Notes: generated from the sequence alone by a model not told the origin. Positions 8,396 through 18,406 are shown, counted from the stretch's first letter. The stretch: 48,269 bases of DNA from Nitrospira sp. (GCA_030692565.1 JAUYAO010000016.1:1-48269), one strand, 5' to 3'. Translations and numbers: made by a program.

Positions 8396-9340
8396 ATGGC
8401 GACCCCGCAACACCCTACGGCGATTCTCCTGATGGCGATGGGAGGACCCGACTCCCTCGACAACGTTGAGCCCTTCTTGCTGGATGTCCGTGGCGGGCGT
8501 CCGACCCCTCCCGAACTCGTCGAAGAAATCCGCGAACGCTATCGCGCCACCGGTGGGAAGTCGTCGGCAGTCGGCATTACGCAAGAGGTCGCAAAGAAAC
8601 TTGAACACCGATTGAATGCATCTGGAGGCGCACGGTATCGGGTGTATGTAGGTTTGCGGCATTGGCATCCCTTCATCAAGGAGACCTATGCCGAGTTGCT
8701 CGGCGAGGCTCCGGAGCAGGTCATCGGCCTCTGCATGGCGCCGCAACAGTCGTCGTTGAGCACCGGGGCCTACCGGAAAAAGGTGGAAGAGGCACGTTCC
8801 GCACTGCAGAGCACCTGCGCCGTCAGCTATGTGGGAAGCTGGAACCGGCATCCGCAACTGATTGCGGCGATCGTTGAAAATATCCGGCAGGGGCTGCTGA
8901 GATTTTCCGCGGACATCCGGAACCAGGTTCCGATTCTGTTTACGGCCCACAGTCTGCCGGAGCGGATCGTAGCCATGAAAGATCCCTATCCCGATGAGGT
9001 CAAAGGCACGGTCGATGCCATCACGGCTTGCCTCGGATCCCAGCCGACGCGGTTTGCCTACCAGAGTCAGGGGCGATCCAGTGAGCCGTGGCTGGGCCCG
9101 ACCGTGGAGTCTGCGCTGGAGGCGTTACATTGCGAAGGACCTCGGCAGGTGCTCGTAGCGCCGATCGGCTTCATTTGCGATCATGTGGAAACGTTGTTCG
9201 ATATCGACATTGAATTGAAGCAGTTGGCGGCGAAGAGAGGCATGCAATTAGAACGGATGTCCATGCTCAACGCCGATCCGGCACTGATTGAAACCTTAGT
9301 GTCGGTGATCGATGCCCACCAATCGTCTCAGGCACAGTAA
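8396..9340 (+). CDS. hemH: Ferrochelatase
   Basis: 314 residues from the ATG at 8396; GAGGAG at 8386-8391 favours this over the in-frame ATG at 8381. Motifs: LLMAMGGPDSLDNVEPFL at the N-terminus, catalytic-His signature LFTAHSLPERIV (about residues 178-189), and GFICDHVETLFDID near the C-terminus with the conserved HxETL. Inserts Fe2+ into the porphyrin. Ends 4 bases before hemG. Confidence 0.96.
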   Translation: MATPQHPTAILLMAMGGPDSLDNVEPFLLDVRGGRPTPPELVEEIRERYRATGGKSSAVGITQEVAKKLEHRLNASGGARYRVYVGLRHWHPFIKETYAELLGEAPEQVIGLCMAPQQSSLSTGAYRKKVEEARSALQSTCAVSYVGSWNRHPQLIAAIVENIRQGLLRFSADIRNQVPILFTAHSLPERIVAMKDPYPDEVKGTVDAITACLGSQPTRFAYQSQGRSSEPWLGPTVESALEALHCEGPRQVLVAPIGFICDHVETLFDIDIELKQLAAKRGMQLERMSMLNADPALIETLVSVIDAHQSSQAQ

Positions 9341-9343
9341 TTC

Positions 9344-10813
9344 GTGAGCACTCCTCGCACAGTCGTCATCGTCGGCGGCGGCATCTCGGGGCTGGCCACG
9401 GCGTTTTCTCTTCAGGAGCAAGCGGCTGCAGCCGGACAGCATATCCGCTGCATGGTGTTGGAGGCCGGGCCATCCTGGGGCGGCAAGATCGTGACGCATC
9501 GAATCGGCGACTTGACGACCGAAGCCGGGCCGGACTCCTTCCTCTCGCAAAAGCAGGCCGGGCTGGAGTTATGCCGGAAGCTGGGCCTGACCGATCAACT
9601 GATCAATACCAACGAGACCGCCAAGCGTGCGTTTGTTCTCTCGCGCGGGCGATTGCATGAATTGCCCGAGGGGCTCATCACCTTTGTGCCGAAGCAGTTG
9701 GGGCCGTTTCTCCGGAGCGGCCTCCTGAGTTGGACCGGACTGGCGCGCATGGGGCTGGACGTGGTGGTCCCGCGCGGTCCCGCACAAGGGGATGAATCGC
9801 TCGCATCATTTTTCCGGCGGCGATTCGGATCGCAAGCGTTCGAGCGAGTGTTAGAGCCGCTCATGGCCGGGATCTATGCCGGCGATGCGGATCAGATGAG
9901 TGTGAAAGCCACCTTCCCTCGATTCGTCGAGCTGGAGCAGGAATACGGCAGCATCATTCGCGGTATGATGGCCGCCAAGAAGAAGCAGCCGCCGGCTCCT
10001 GCAGGCGGACCTAAACGCACCATGTTCGTCAGTTTGCGGAACGGGCTGGGCGATCTGGTGACGGCCTTAACGGCGCGTCTCGCACAGCAGGGAGTGGAGT
10101 TGCGCACGGGCTGTCAGGTCGAGGCGTTGCGCGTGCGATCTCATGAACCGGGCCGCTGGATGTACGACCTCATTCTCAATAATGGGTCGGCGCTTTCGGC
10201 GGAGGCGCTGGTGTTGGCGACGCCCGCGTACGTGTCCGCCGAGCTGCTTCGTCCCTTGACGCCGATTGCCGGCGGGCTCTTGGAGATGATTCCCTATGCA
10301 TCGACGGCGACCGTTGCCGTGGCGTTTCCCGCTCAGGCGGTTGCGGGTGCGGTGGAAGGGTTTGGATTCATCGTGCCGCGCGCGGAGGCGAGAGATCTGA
10401 TTGCGGCGACCTGGACATCGCTGAAGTGGCCTCATCGGGCGCCGGCGGACCAAGTTCTGGCGCGTTGCTACGTCGGCGGGGTGGGGCGTGAAGCCATTCT
10501 TCAGCTGAGCGACGACCAATTGGTCGCGAAGATCCGGGCGGATTTGGCCGCCTTGTGCGGCATTAACGCGATGCCAACCTATGTCGAAGTGAATCGTTGG
10601 TGGAAAGCCATGCCGCAATACACGCTCGGGCATCTTGATCGTCTGACCCAACTTGATGCAGCATTGAGCCGGTACGGAGGCTTAGTGCTTACTGGCGCAG
10701 GATATCGTGGCGTGGGGATTCCTGACTGTATCCGCGATGGAGCAGTCGCAGCAGAAAAAGTGCTAGGGTATCTCTTCAAGCCCCGTCACGCTGCTTCGTC
10801 CGGCCGGAGCTGA
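9344..10813 (+). CDS. hemG: Protoporphyrinogen oxidase, FAD-dependent (HemY type)
   Basis: 489 residues starting with GTG. The N-terminal dinucleotide-binding motif VVIVGGGISGLATAFSLQ binds FAD, and the flavin-contacting LEAGPSWGGKI and TEAGPDSFL follow. The C-terminal LTGAGYRGVGIPDCIRDG is the FAD-closing motif of the oxygen-dependent HemY/PPOX family. Oxidises protoporphyrinogen IX (or coproporphyrinogen III, in the coproporphyrin branch). Three bases separate it from hemH, so the genes are coupled. Symbol usage varies (hemG/hemY). Confidence 0.93.
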   Translation: MSTPRTVVIVGGGISGLATAFSLQEQAAAAGQHIRCMVLEAGPSWGGKIVTHRIGDLTTEAGPDSFLSQKQAGLELCRKLGLTDQLINTNETAKRAFVLSRGRLHELPEGLITFVPKQLGPFLRSGLLSWTGLARMGLDVVVPRGPAQGDESLASFFRRRFGSQAFERVLEPLMAGIYAGDADQMSVKATFPRFVELEQEYGSIIRGMMAAKKKQPPAPAGGPKRTMFVSLRNGLGDLVTALTARLAQQGVELRTGCQVEALRVRSHEPGRWMYDLILNNGSALSAEALVLATPAYVSAELLRPLTPIAGGLLEMIPYASTATVAVAFPAQAVAGAVEGFGFIVPRAEARDLIAATWTSLKWPHRAPADQVLARCYVGGVGREAILQLSDDQLVAKIRADLAALCGINAMPTYVEVNRWWKAMPQYTLGHLDRLTQLDAALSRYGGLVLTGAGYRGVGIPDCIRDGAVAAEKVLGYLFKPRHAASSGRS

Positions 10814-10871
10814 GCGTCAAAGCGTCATACGGGTTGCACATGGTTCATATGGTTTCAATGGGACGAGGTGT

Positions 10872-11279
10872 ATGGATAACAAGCTGACGATCTTCGATGT
10901 GAGCGGGCCGTTCCGTGAGCCGCGGGAACCGATCTTTTCCTATGACTATTCCGTTCAACGGCAGGCCTGGGCGACGCCGGTCGGGATTCGCGTCAAGGTT
11001 TCGATTCCCGATGAGCTGGATGTGTTGCGCGAGCGGTTGCTGGGACCGGTGGCGGGTTCTCCCGGGCAGCAGATGGTGATCGGCAAGGTTCTGTCGCGGA
11101 CGATCGCGGATTGGAAAGTGCAAATTGCCGAGGCGGAGGGGATGCTGCTTGAGCGGCGCGATGTGATGCTCGCCCCCTTTGTGGGCCCCTTGGTCCATCT
11201 ATTTCAAAAGCTTGACGCCATGTTCGAGCAGGAGAAGGCGACCTTGCGGGAAGAGGTCAGGAAACGGGTTGGCTTGTAG
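10872..11279 (+). CDS. Hypothetical protein, 135 aa
   Basis: Soluble protein with a beta-like N-terminal half (LTIFDVSGPFREPREPIFSYDY, VGIRVKVSIPDEL) and a helical, charged C-terminal half (QEKATLREEVRKRVGL) that may coil. No known motif. It follows hemG by 58 bases on the same strand and could be co-transcribed with the haem genes. Confidence 0.55.
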   Translation: MDNKLTIFDVSGPFREPREPIFSYDYSVQRQAWATPVGIRVKVSIPDELDVLRERLLGPVAGSPGQQMVIGKVLSRTIADWKVQIAEAEGMLLERRDVMLAPFVGPLVHLFQKLDAMFEQEKATLREEVRKRVGL

Positions 11280-11559
11280 CAGATCGTCCCTCCTTTAAAA
11301 GCGATTGTTCATACTCCTCCGCTCAGGATGCATTCACACACAGTTTCTGGGGATACGTCTGTGGACAGCTCTATCCGGAAGCGAGGATCTGCTTGCGAGA
11401 TCTGCCGACGAGCTCCCTGCCCGAGATTTAGGCATTGGGGGGTCTGCGTCGCCCCCTACTAGATCTTGTAGAGACGATCACAGCCTGAATGGCTCTTGAC
11501 AAGCGTGCTGGGCCTGTGGACAGACCCTGTCAAGAAGCAGCCAAATCCACCGGATTTCA

Positions 11560-12177
11560 TTAGAAAATCGATCGATAGCGCTTGGAATGAACGCCGGATT
11601 CGTCGGTATAGCCGAGCGATCCCTTGTCCGGCGCGCCGGTATCGTTCAGGTCGATCCGGTAGTGGCCACGCACCTCTTCCATCGTTACTTCAAAGGGAAT
11701 CGCCCGCGGCAGGAGTGTCCCGGGGGCATGAGCGCCAAGCGCCAGGGTTTTGAGCGCCTCTGCTCCCGCATATTGCTTATCCGAAAACACATAAATGTCG
11801 GCGACGGCATGATCGCCGAGCGTATGTCCCGGCGTCGTGGCCGGGATATGGTCTCCCAGGGTGCCGGCCAGCCGTTCGCTCTTCAGCTGTTTTAAGAGGC
11901 CGGCCACTTGGCTATCTGTGGCTTCCGGCGGGACGACAATCGCGACCACGTTCATGTCTGTGATGTTGCTGTGGACTGTGTACATGACCGGGGCGGCTTC
12001 CGGATCTTCTACTGCCGGTCCCGCAGGGCCCTCCGTACCGGCTGCTTGTTTGTTGCGCGAGCTGGGTACGATCAACGCGACAAACAGCCAGAGGCCCAGC
12101 AAGATGGCAAAGACTACCACGAGGGGGTGGGCTCCGGCGCGCTTGCCTTCTTGATAGGGATTCTGCTCGTCGCTCAT
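11560..12177 (-). CDS. Membrane-anchored hypothetical protein
   Basis: 205 residues. A single N-terminal transmembrane segment (HPLVVVFAILLGLWLFVALIVP, about residues 17-38) follows a short cytoplasmic head, so the remaining 165 residues are probably periplasmic. That part has an Ala/Pro-rich linker, a beta-alpha pattern (VMYTVHSNITDMNVVAIVVPPEATDSQVAGLLKQL) and a C-terminal HYRIDLNDTG. The start overlaps the mazG stop by 4 bases, so it is translationally coupled to mazG. Family not recognised. Confidence 0.65.
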   Translation of the reverse strand: MSDEQNPYQEGKRAGAHPLVVVFAILLGLWLFVALIVPSSRNKQAAGTEGPAGPAVEDPEAAPVMYTVHSNITDMNVVAIVVPPEATDSQVAGLLKQLKSERLAGTLGDHIPATTPGHTLGDHAVADIYVFSDKQYAGAEALKTLALGAHAPGTLLPRAIPFEVTMEEVRGHYRIDLNDTGAPDKGSLGYTDESGVHSKRYRSIF

Positions 12178-13055
12178 GAGGGGATATCCTTTGCCGGTAT
12201 CGTGGTGCCTGGTTGCCCGGCGGCTTCACGAAGCCGACGCTTGGCGTTTTTCCAGAGCCCGTCCAATTCACTTGCCGTCATGCCGGACAGCGGACGTTGT
12301 TGTTCGGCAGCCTGGGATTCCACCAGGACAAACCGGTCGACAAAGCGGTTGGTCGAGAGCCGCAGGGCATCTTCGGGATTGACCTTCAGAAAGCGGGCGA
12401 GGTTGACGAGCGAAAAGAGCAGGTCGCCGAGTTCCCCCGCAACCTCGTCGCGGCTCGATGGGGAAGAGCCTAGCGCGGCTTCTGCTGCCAGGGCTGCTTG
12501 CAGTTCGCCGATTTCCTCCGCGATCTTCTTGAACACATCCGCGAGCCCGGTGGCATCGTGTGACCAGTCGAATCCGACCCGTGACGCCCTGGCTTGGACT
12601 TGATAGGCCCGGAGCAAAGCCGGGAGCGCTTTGGGCACTCCCTCTAACGCCGACTGGGCTCCGCCGGCGGCCTGCCGTTCGGTCCGCTTGATCTCTTCCC
12701 ACTGGCTCAGGACTTGTTCGCCATTGGTCGGCGTCGTCGCCGCATCCGGATCGCCGAAGACATGCGGGTGCCGGCGGACGAGTTTCGCGGCTAAGTGGTC
12801 GACGACGTCGTCGATGGTGAAGGTGCCGGCCTCGGAGGCAATCTGACTGTGGAAGATGACTTGGAGCAGCACATCGCCGAGTTCTTCCTTGAGTTTGGCG
12901 GTGTCCCGGTGGTCGATGGTCTCCAGGACTTCATAGGCTTCTTCAAGCAGGTAGGGCTTCAGCGATTCGTGCGTTTGTTTCCGGTCCCACGGACATCCGT
13001 TGGGAGCCCGGAGGGTGGCCATAAGATCGATCAATTTAGAAAAGCGATCGGACAT
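12174..13055 (-). CDS. mazG: MazG nucleoside triphosphate pyrophosphohydrolase
   Basis: 293 residues with two MazG folds. The first holds CPWDRKQTHESLKPYLLEEAYEVLETID and KLKEELGDVLLQVIFHS, giving the EExxE...ExxD magnesium motif (about residues 36-72). The second has EEIGELQAAL and EVAGELGDLLFSLVNLARFL. Hydrolyses (d)NTPs, and ppGpp in some species, to clean nucleotide pools. The second domain has a loop insertion (GSSPSSRD) before its ExxD. Upstream partner of the coupled membrane protein. Confidence 0.93.
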   Translation of the reverse strand: MSDRFSKLIDLMATLRAPNGCPWDRKQTHESLKPYLLEEAYEVLETIDHRDTAKLKEELGDVLLQVIFHSQIASEAGTFTIDDVVDHLAAKLVRRHPHVFGDPDAATTPTNGEQVLSQWEEIKRTERQAAGGAQSALEGVPKALPALLRAYQVQARASRVGFDWSHDATGLADVFKKIAEEIGELQAALAAEAALGSSPSSRDEVAGELGDLLFSLVNLARFLKVNPEDALRLSTNRFVDRFVLVESQAAEQQRPLSGMTASELDGLWKNAKRRLREAAGQPGTTIPAKDIPS

Positions 13056-13185
13056 ACGTTCCTCTATTGAGCGCCCACTCTATACCGATAGGAATGCCGG
13101 CTTCAACGGTTGTCCGTGGCTTGCGAGCTCCGGGGGCCTATGGTAGGGTACCGCGCACGAAGTCAGCGTCCTCGGTGAGGGAGCC

Positions 13186-13575
13186 ATGGCGGAACAAGAA
13201 GAAGGATTCGTCGTTCGGGATCGGCGGGGTGGGAGTAGTGAGACCGCCGCGAAAGCCTCTGGTCCAAGCGAATCCCCCAACCCGGCGGCGTCCTCGGAAT
13301 CGGATGCGGCGCATCACGCGCCTGCGTTTCCCGTCACCTTCTCCTCCTTCGTCATTTCCCTGGGCTCCTCGTCGCTGATGCTGATGGGGGAGAAACTCGA
13401 CCCTCAGCAACAGGCCGTTCCCGTCAATCTCCCGCAAGCCAAAGAAATTATCGATTTGCTCTCCGTGCTTGAAGAGAAGACCAAAGGGAATCTCACCTCT
13501 GAAGAGCAGACGGTCTTACGGGACATGCTCTATGCGCTTCGCATGAAGTACGTGTCCCTCTCGTCCGGTAAATAG
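13186..13575 (+). CDS. DUF1844-domain protein
   Basis: 129 residues. A disordered Ser/Ala-rich head (residues 1-45) precedes the DUF1844 core, FSSFVISLGSSSLMLMGEK, then PQAKEIIDLLSVLEEKTKGNLTSEEQTVLRDMLYALRMKYV. The conserved pattern of a helix, LG and an LxxLxxKT segment is typical. Function unknown. Divergent from mazG; GAGGGAG sits close to the ATG. Confidence 0.85.
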   Translation: MAEQEEGFVVRDRRGGSSETAAKASGPSESPNPAASSESDAAHHAPAFPVTFSSFVISLGSSSLMLMGEKLDPQQQAVPVNLPQAKEIIDLLSVLEEKTKGNLTSEEQTVLRDMLYALRMKYVSLSSGK

Positions 13576-13702
13576 ACCCGACGGGGCAGCGCTCACCTGT
13601 TGTCTGCGGATCCGCTCATGGCGGAACTTTTGAGACGGTCCGCCAATTCCGTTATAGTGGGCTCAGTGTTCGTGCAACCAGGCGAGGAGCGTCGGCGACC
13701 CC

Positions 13703-16042
13703 ATGCCGGATTCGGAACAGCCATCGCGCGCATTCTCCTCTGCGGGATCTGGCAGGGCGGAACGTCCTCTGCCCGGCGCAGGGGCGTCCGGTTCCGCTGT
13801 CTCCACCAAATCCTCACGTCTCACAGAGCCTGAGCGTAAGGCTCCTCATCTCCGTCCGGTCTGGATCGTTCTGATCCTCCTCATCCCCAGTCTGGCGTTG
13901 ACCTTCTACTATTCGCAGATGGCGGTACCCGGCGGGGGGGAAGCCGATTCGTTTCTGCCGACGACGAGTTACGCCTTTGTCCTGCTGCTCTTGAACCTCG
14001 ATTTGATCGGTTTCGTTGTCCTGACGTTGCTGCTCTCGCGCAACCTGATCAAGGCCTATTTCGAACGGCGTCACCGGCTGGTCGGGTCGGGATTTCGCAC
14101 CAAGCTCATCGCGGCCTTTATCGGATTCTCGCTGATCCCGACAATCCTGCTGGCGATTGTGGCGAGCGGGCTGGTCAATAAGGCGGTCGATGTCTGGTTC
14201 AGCGATCAGATCGATCGGGTGATGAAGGATTCGTATGAAGTGGCGCGCATGCAACATGCCGGACATATTGCGCTGGCCGTCAACAGCGCACGCGCGATCG
14301 GGCAGGAACTGTTTCGCGAGGATATGTTGACGTCCGAGCAGCGCGATTTGCTGATCGCGGCCATGGCCCGCAAACGGATGGAATACGGGGTGGCGGGGAT
14401 CGAAGTATTTTCGTCGAAAATGGAGACGCTCACCAAAGCGCTTGATGCGGAAATTCCCGCCGGGGTGTTGGACCTTCCGGTCAGCCAACTGGTGTTGCAG
14501 GTCATTAACGGGAAGCAAGAGTTCACCTCCGTGCAAGAGGCCCAGACCGGCCGGCTGGTGCGGGCCGGGGTGCCGGTGGCCGCCGGGAACAATCGAGGTG
14601 AGCTGGCCGGAGTCGTGGTCGTCGAGGCCTATGTGCCGGAATCGCTGTTGACCAAGATGGAAGGAATCGGGCGGCAATACGAAGAGTATAAGCAGATCAA
14701 GGCCATGAAGAATCCGATCAAGGCCGGCGCCTACCTCTTTGTGGCGGTCGTGACCGTGATGATTCTCTTCAGCGCCACCTGGTTCGGATTTTATGTCGCC
14801 CGCAGCATTACGGTGCCGATTCAGCGGCTGGCCGAAGCGACCGAGGCGGTGGCGCAAGGGGATTTGTCGGTGAAGATCGATGCCAAGGCGACCGACGAAA
14901 TCGGCACCTTGATCGAGTCGTTCAATCGCATGACCGGGGACTTGCAAGGCAGCAAGTTCAAGCTGGAAGATGCCAACCGTTCGCTGCGGCAAACGAACGT
15001 CGAGCTGGATCGCCGCCGGGCGTACATTGAAACCGTCGTGGAGACGATCGCCGCCGGATTGCTGTCGATCGACCGGAACGGAATAGTCACGACCTTCAAT
15101 CCTTCCGGAGAGCGTATTCTCGGGCTGTCCGCCGACCGGATTCGTGATCGTCAGGCGAACGAGGTCTTTAAAGAGTTTGGCCTGGATGTCTTTCAGGCGG
15201 TCTACGATCGGATGCAAGCCGATGATCGGGACGACTGGTCGCTGGAAGGACAAGTGGATGTGCAAGGGAAGCCGGTGAAGATTCGACTGAGCGGATCGCG
15301 CATGCGGGATGAGGCGAATAAAGACTTAGGGTACGTGCTGATCTTCGACGACCTGACGGAGTTGATCAAGGCGCAGAAAGTCGCCGCCTGGCAGGAAGTG
15401 GCCCGTCGAGTGGCCCATGAGATCAAGAACCCGCTCACGCCGATCCAGCTGTCGGCCCAGCGCTTGCGCAAGAAGTTTTTCGAGAAGTCTCCGGACTTCG
15501 ACAAGATTTTCGACGAAGCGACCAATGTCATCGTGACGGAGGTGGGCAGCCTGAAGCATATGGTGGATGAGTTCTCGAAGTTCGCCCGCCTGCCTGCGCC
15601 CCAGATGGCCAGACAGTCGTTGAACGAGGTGATCCAGGAGGTGCTGACGCTCTATCGCGCGGCGCATAAGGACATCGAATTCTGTGTCGAGTTGGATGAC
15701 GATCTTCCCGTGCTCAACTTCGATCGTGAACAGCTGAAGCGGGTCTGCGTGAATTTATTCGACAATGCCATCCAGGCGATGAATCACACGGGGCGGGTCT
15801 GGGTCAGTACGAAGTACGACACCAAGCGCAAGCGGGCGATCGTGAGTGTGGCCGACGAAGGCGTCGGGATTACGCCCGAGGATCAAGAGAAGCTGTTTGT
15901 GCCATACTTTACGAGGAAGAAAACCGGGACGGGGCTGGGGCTGGCGATCGTGCGCCGGATCATTACCGATCATGACGGCCAGATTCAGGCCTCGAATAAT
16001 CAGCCGAAGGGCGCAGTGTTTACCTTCGATTTGCCGGTGTAA
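13703..16042 (+). CDS. NtrY-like membrane sensor histidine kinase
   Basis: 779 residues. Membrane segments lie near 53-70, 88-112, 133-155 and 348-370, enclosing a periplasmic sensor of about 190 residues. Then come HAMP (about 372-425, SITVPIQRLAEATEAVAQGDL), PAS (about 440-550), HisKA with phospho-acceptor H572 in AHEIKNPLTPIQLSAQRL, and the ATPase domain with N box NLFDNAIQAM, G1 DEGVGI and G2 GTGLGLAI. Layout and the ENPLTPIQ-type H-box match the NtrY family. Pairs with the sigma-54 regulator that follows, about 100 bases downstream. Signal unknown. Confidence 0.9.
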   Translation: MPDSEQPSRAFSSAGSGRAERPLPGAGASGSAVSTKSSRLTEPERKAPHLRPVWIVLILLIPSLALTFYYSQMAVPGGGEADSFLPTTSYAFVLLLLNLDLIGFVVLTLLLSRNLIKAYFERRHRLVGSGFRTKLIAAFIGFSLIPTILLAIVASGLVNKAVDVWFSDQIDRVMKDSYEVARMQHAGHIALAVNSARAIGQELFREDMLTSEQRDLLIAAMARKRMEYGVAGIEVFSSKMETLTKALDAEIPAGVLDLPVSQLVLQVINGKQEFTSVQEAQTGRLVRAGVPVAAGNNRGELAGVVVVEAYVPESLLTKMEGIGRQYEEYKQIKAMKNPIKAGAYLFVAVVTVMILFSATWFGFYVARSITVPIQRLAEATEAVAQGDLSVKIDAKATDEIGTLIESFNRMTGDLQGSKFKLEDANRSLRQTNVELDRRRAYIETVVETIAAGLLSIDRNGIVTTFNPSGERILGLSADRIRDRQANEVFKEFGLDVFQAVYDRMQADDRDDWSLEGQVDVQGKPVKIRLSGSRMRDEANKDLGYVLIFDDLTELIKAQKVAAWQEVARRVAHEIKNPLTPIQLSAQRLRKKFFEKSPDFDKIFDEATNVIVTEVGSLKHMVDEFSKFARLPAPQMARQSLNEVIQEVLTLYRAAHKDIEFCVELDDDLPVLNFDREQLKRVCVNLFDNAIQAMNHTGRVWVSTKYDTKRKRAIVSVADEGVGITPEDQEKLFVPYFTRKKTGTGLGLAIVRRIITDHDGQIQASNNQPKGAVFTFDLPV

Positions 16043-16064
16043 TTGAAGAAGTGACGAGTGACAT

Positions 16065-16129
16065 GTGACGAGTGACGGGTGGCAAGAGGCAGGGGGTGTG
16101 CCTCGGACTTGTCACGCGTTACCAGTCAC
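16065..16129. repeat. Imperfect 22-bp hairpin of GTGACGA-type words
   Basis: Arms 16065-16086 and 16108-16129 pair at 17 of 22 positions, with an inner GAGGCA/TGCCTC stem. The left arm repeats gtgacgagtgac just upstream. Lies in the kinase-regulator gap, so it may modulate relative expression of the pair. Confidence 0.65.
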
Positions 16130-16145
16130 TGAATATGGGGGACGC

Positions 16146-17540
16146 ATGTCAGCATCGATCTTAATCGTCGACGACGAAGCCGCTATTTTGACCTCATTGC
16201 GAAGCATCCTTGAGGACGAGGGATATGACGTCTCCGTGGCCAGCAGTGGGGTCGAGGCCTTGAAAATCTACACGACGGATCCGCCGGACCTCATGATTCT
16301 GGATATCTGGATGCCGGAGTTGGATGGGTTGGAGACTCTGAAGCGGGTGAAAGAGTTCGTGCCGACGGCCCAGGTCATGATGATGTCGGGGCATGGGTCC
16401 ATCGAGACCGCGGTCAGGGCGATCAAGCTGGGGGCCTACGACTACATCGAAAAGCCCCTGTCTTTGGAGAACGTCACGCTCCGTGTGAAGCATGCGCTCG
16501 ATCAATACCGGCTGGAGCAGGAGAACCGGACGCTCAAGACGAAGGTGCAGCGAAAGTTCGAGCTCGTCGGCCAGTCTCCCGTCATGCAGCAGTTGCGGCA
16601 GCTGATTGAAACGGCGGGTCCCACCAACAGCCGGGTCTTGATCGGCGGCGAGAACGGGACGGGCAAAGAGCTGGTGGCGCGCGCGATTCATACTCACTCC
16701 GCCCGGGCCGAACATCCGTTCGTGGCGGTGAATTGCGCCGCCATTCCCGAGACGTTGATTGAAAGCGAATTGTTCGGCCATGAAAAAGGGTCGTTTACCG
16801 GCGCGACCTCGATGAAACGGGGGCAATTCGAGCAGGCCGACGGCGGGACGCTGTTTCTGGACGAGATCGCGGATATGAGCCTGAACACGCAGGCGAAGGT
16901 GTTGCGGGCACTTCAAGAACAGCAGTTCACGAGGGTCGGCGGCGGCAAGTTGATGAAGGTGGATGTGCGGGTGTTAGCCGCGTCGAACAAAGACCTGGAA
17001 AAGGAAATCGCCAAGGGAACGTTCCGCGAAGACCTGTATTACCGGCTGAACGTGGTGCCGATCATCGTGCCGCCGTTGCGGGAACGCCGCGAAGATATTC
17101 CTGCGCTGGTCCGTCATTTCATGAAGATCCATGCCGAGGAGCAGGGGCTGCGCATCAAAGAAGTGACGCCCGAAGCGATGGCGGTGTTTCAGCAGTATGA
17201 ATGGCCCGGCAATATCCGCGAATTGCGCAATCTCATTGAGCGGTTGATGATCATGGTGCCGGGGGGCGTGATCGATGCGCCGCAGGCGGCGATGTCTCTA
17301 CAGGGGCGGGGAAGCAGCCAGAGTGTGGCGGCGAGTGCCCAGGCGAGCAGTTCGCTGCTATCGAAATCCTACGATTCTTTGCGCGATGCCCGGAATGCGT
17401 TTGAAAAGGACTATATCGGCCGGAAGCTGCGCGAGCACCATTGGAACATTTCGCGGACCGCCGAAGATCTCAAGATCGAACGCAGCCATCTCCATCGAAA
17501 AATCAAGTTATTGGAAGTAGAGATGCGACCGGAGGTCTAG
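16146..17540 (+). CDS. NtrX/NtrC-type sigma-54 response regulator
   Basis: 464 residues from the ATG at 16146; the frame upstream is a hairpin. Receiver domain with acidic DDEAA, phospho-acceptor D53 (MILDIWMPELDG) and K of IEKPL. The AAA+ domain has Walker [13 protein letters not shown], the sigma-54 contact loop as GSFTGA, Walker B GGTLFLDEIADM and the arginine region REDLYYRLNVVPI. The C-terminal Fis-like helix-turn-helix ends near HWNISRTAEDLKIERSHLHRKI. Activates sigma-54 promoters when phosphorylated, presumably by the upstream NtrY-like kinase. Confidence 0.93.
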   Translation: MSASILIVDDEAAILTSLRSILEDEGYDVSVASSGVEALKIYTTDPPDLMILDIWMPELDGLETLKRVKEFVPTAQVMMMSGHGSIETAVRAIKLGAYDYIEKPLSLENVTLRVKHALDQYRLEQENRTLKTKVQRKFELVGQSPVMQQLRQLIETAGPTNSRVLIGGENGTGKELVARAIHTHSARAEHPFVAVNCAAIPETLIESELFGHEKGSFTGATSMKRGQFEQADGGTLFLDEIADMSLNTQAKVLRALQEQQFTRVGGGKLMKVDVRVLAASNKDLEKEIAKGTFREDLYYRLNVVPIIVPPLRERREDIPALVRHFMKIHAEEQGLRIKEVTPEAMAVFQQYEWPGNIRELRNLIERLMIMVPGGVIDAPQAAMSLQGRGSSQSVAASAQASSSLLSKSYDSLRDARNAFEKDYIGRKLREHHWNISRTAEDLKIERSHLHRKIKLLEVEMRPEV

Positions 17541-17584
17541 CAGTCACGGACTTCGGGAGCGTGTTGAGAGGCGTCGGGGCAATC

Positions 17585-18298
17585 CTAAGGCGATTGTCCG
17601 AACACTTGCTTGAGGAGGCCGGTGACGCGGGCGGCCGGATTCGTCCTGATGGCCTGCTCTTCCTGGCCCAGCATCAGAAATAGCCCCTCCAGTCCTTTCC
17701 CAACTACATACTGATCCAGGTCCACAAGCTCGGTCTTGGGGAAGGGGATCGTTCTGAAATGTTGGACCAACTCTTTGTACTGACGTGTGACGCCGATCTG
17801 GTTCATGGCTTGCTCGACATGGGGACGAAAGGCGGCGGTCAGTTGCGCGGAGGTTTTGGCTTTGAAGTATTCGGTGGCGGCGGTGTTCGGGCCCGATAGA
17901 ATCTGTTGAGCGTCGGCAAACGTCATCGGCGCAATCGCACCGGCGAATATTTCTGCGGCCTGCGGAGCGGCTCGTTCTGCCGCCCGGTTCATGCTCAACA
18001 CGAACTCGTCGACTTGCGGGCCGAAGCCGAATACGCGCAGGCCTTTTTCAAATGAGTGCAGCTGTTCCGGCATAGGAATCCTGATCGACGGATTGCGGTA
18101 ATATCCATCCGGTTTCCCCGTCAGGGCAGTCGCGTGTTCTGTCCCGATGCGGAGCGCTTCTTTGAGTCCGGCGGCGATCTGGTCTTGCGTGAGACCTGCC
18201 GGCGCCGGGAGTCCGAACAGCTGAAGCGATTGAGAAAGTTCGGTGCAGGCCGCGAATGACAGAAAAAACAGTCCCAACCAGGGAATCAGTTGTCGCAC
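17585..18298 (-). CDS. DUF4197-domain putative lipoprotein
   Basis: 237 residues. The leader MRQLIPWLGLFFLSFAAC ends in a lipobox-like FAAC, suggesting an acylated Cys18. The rest matches DUF4197: GLKEALRIGTEHATALTG, GYYRNPSIRIPMPEQL, MNRAAERAAPQAAEIFAGAI, MTFADAQQIL and AATEYFKAKTSAQL. Helical and probably periplasmic; function unknown. Divergent from purM and tail-to-tail with the regulator gene. Confidence 0.85.
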   Translation of the reverse strand: MRQLIPWLGLFFLSFAACTELSQSLQLFGLPAPAGLTQDQIAAGLKEALRIGTEHATALTGKPDGYYRNPSIRIPMPEQLHSFEKGLRVFGFGPQVDEFVLSMNRAAERAAPQAAEIFAGAIAPMTFADAQQILSGPNTAATEYFKAKTSAQLTAAFRPHVEQAMNQIGVTRQYKELVQHFRTIPFPKTELVDLDQYVVGKGLEGLFLMLGQEEQAIRTNPAARVTGLLKQVFGQSP

Positions 18299-18406
18299 CG
18301 TGAGTCTCCTTCGTGTGCCCGGGGGAATGGCGCGCTTCAGTATAGTGAAATGTTGAGCCTCTGTCTCGGCGCATCGGAGGAAAAGTCGGGGGCCGGAATT
18401 CCTGCG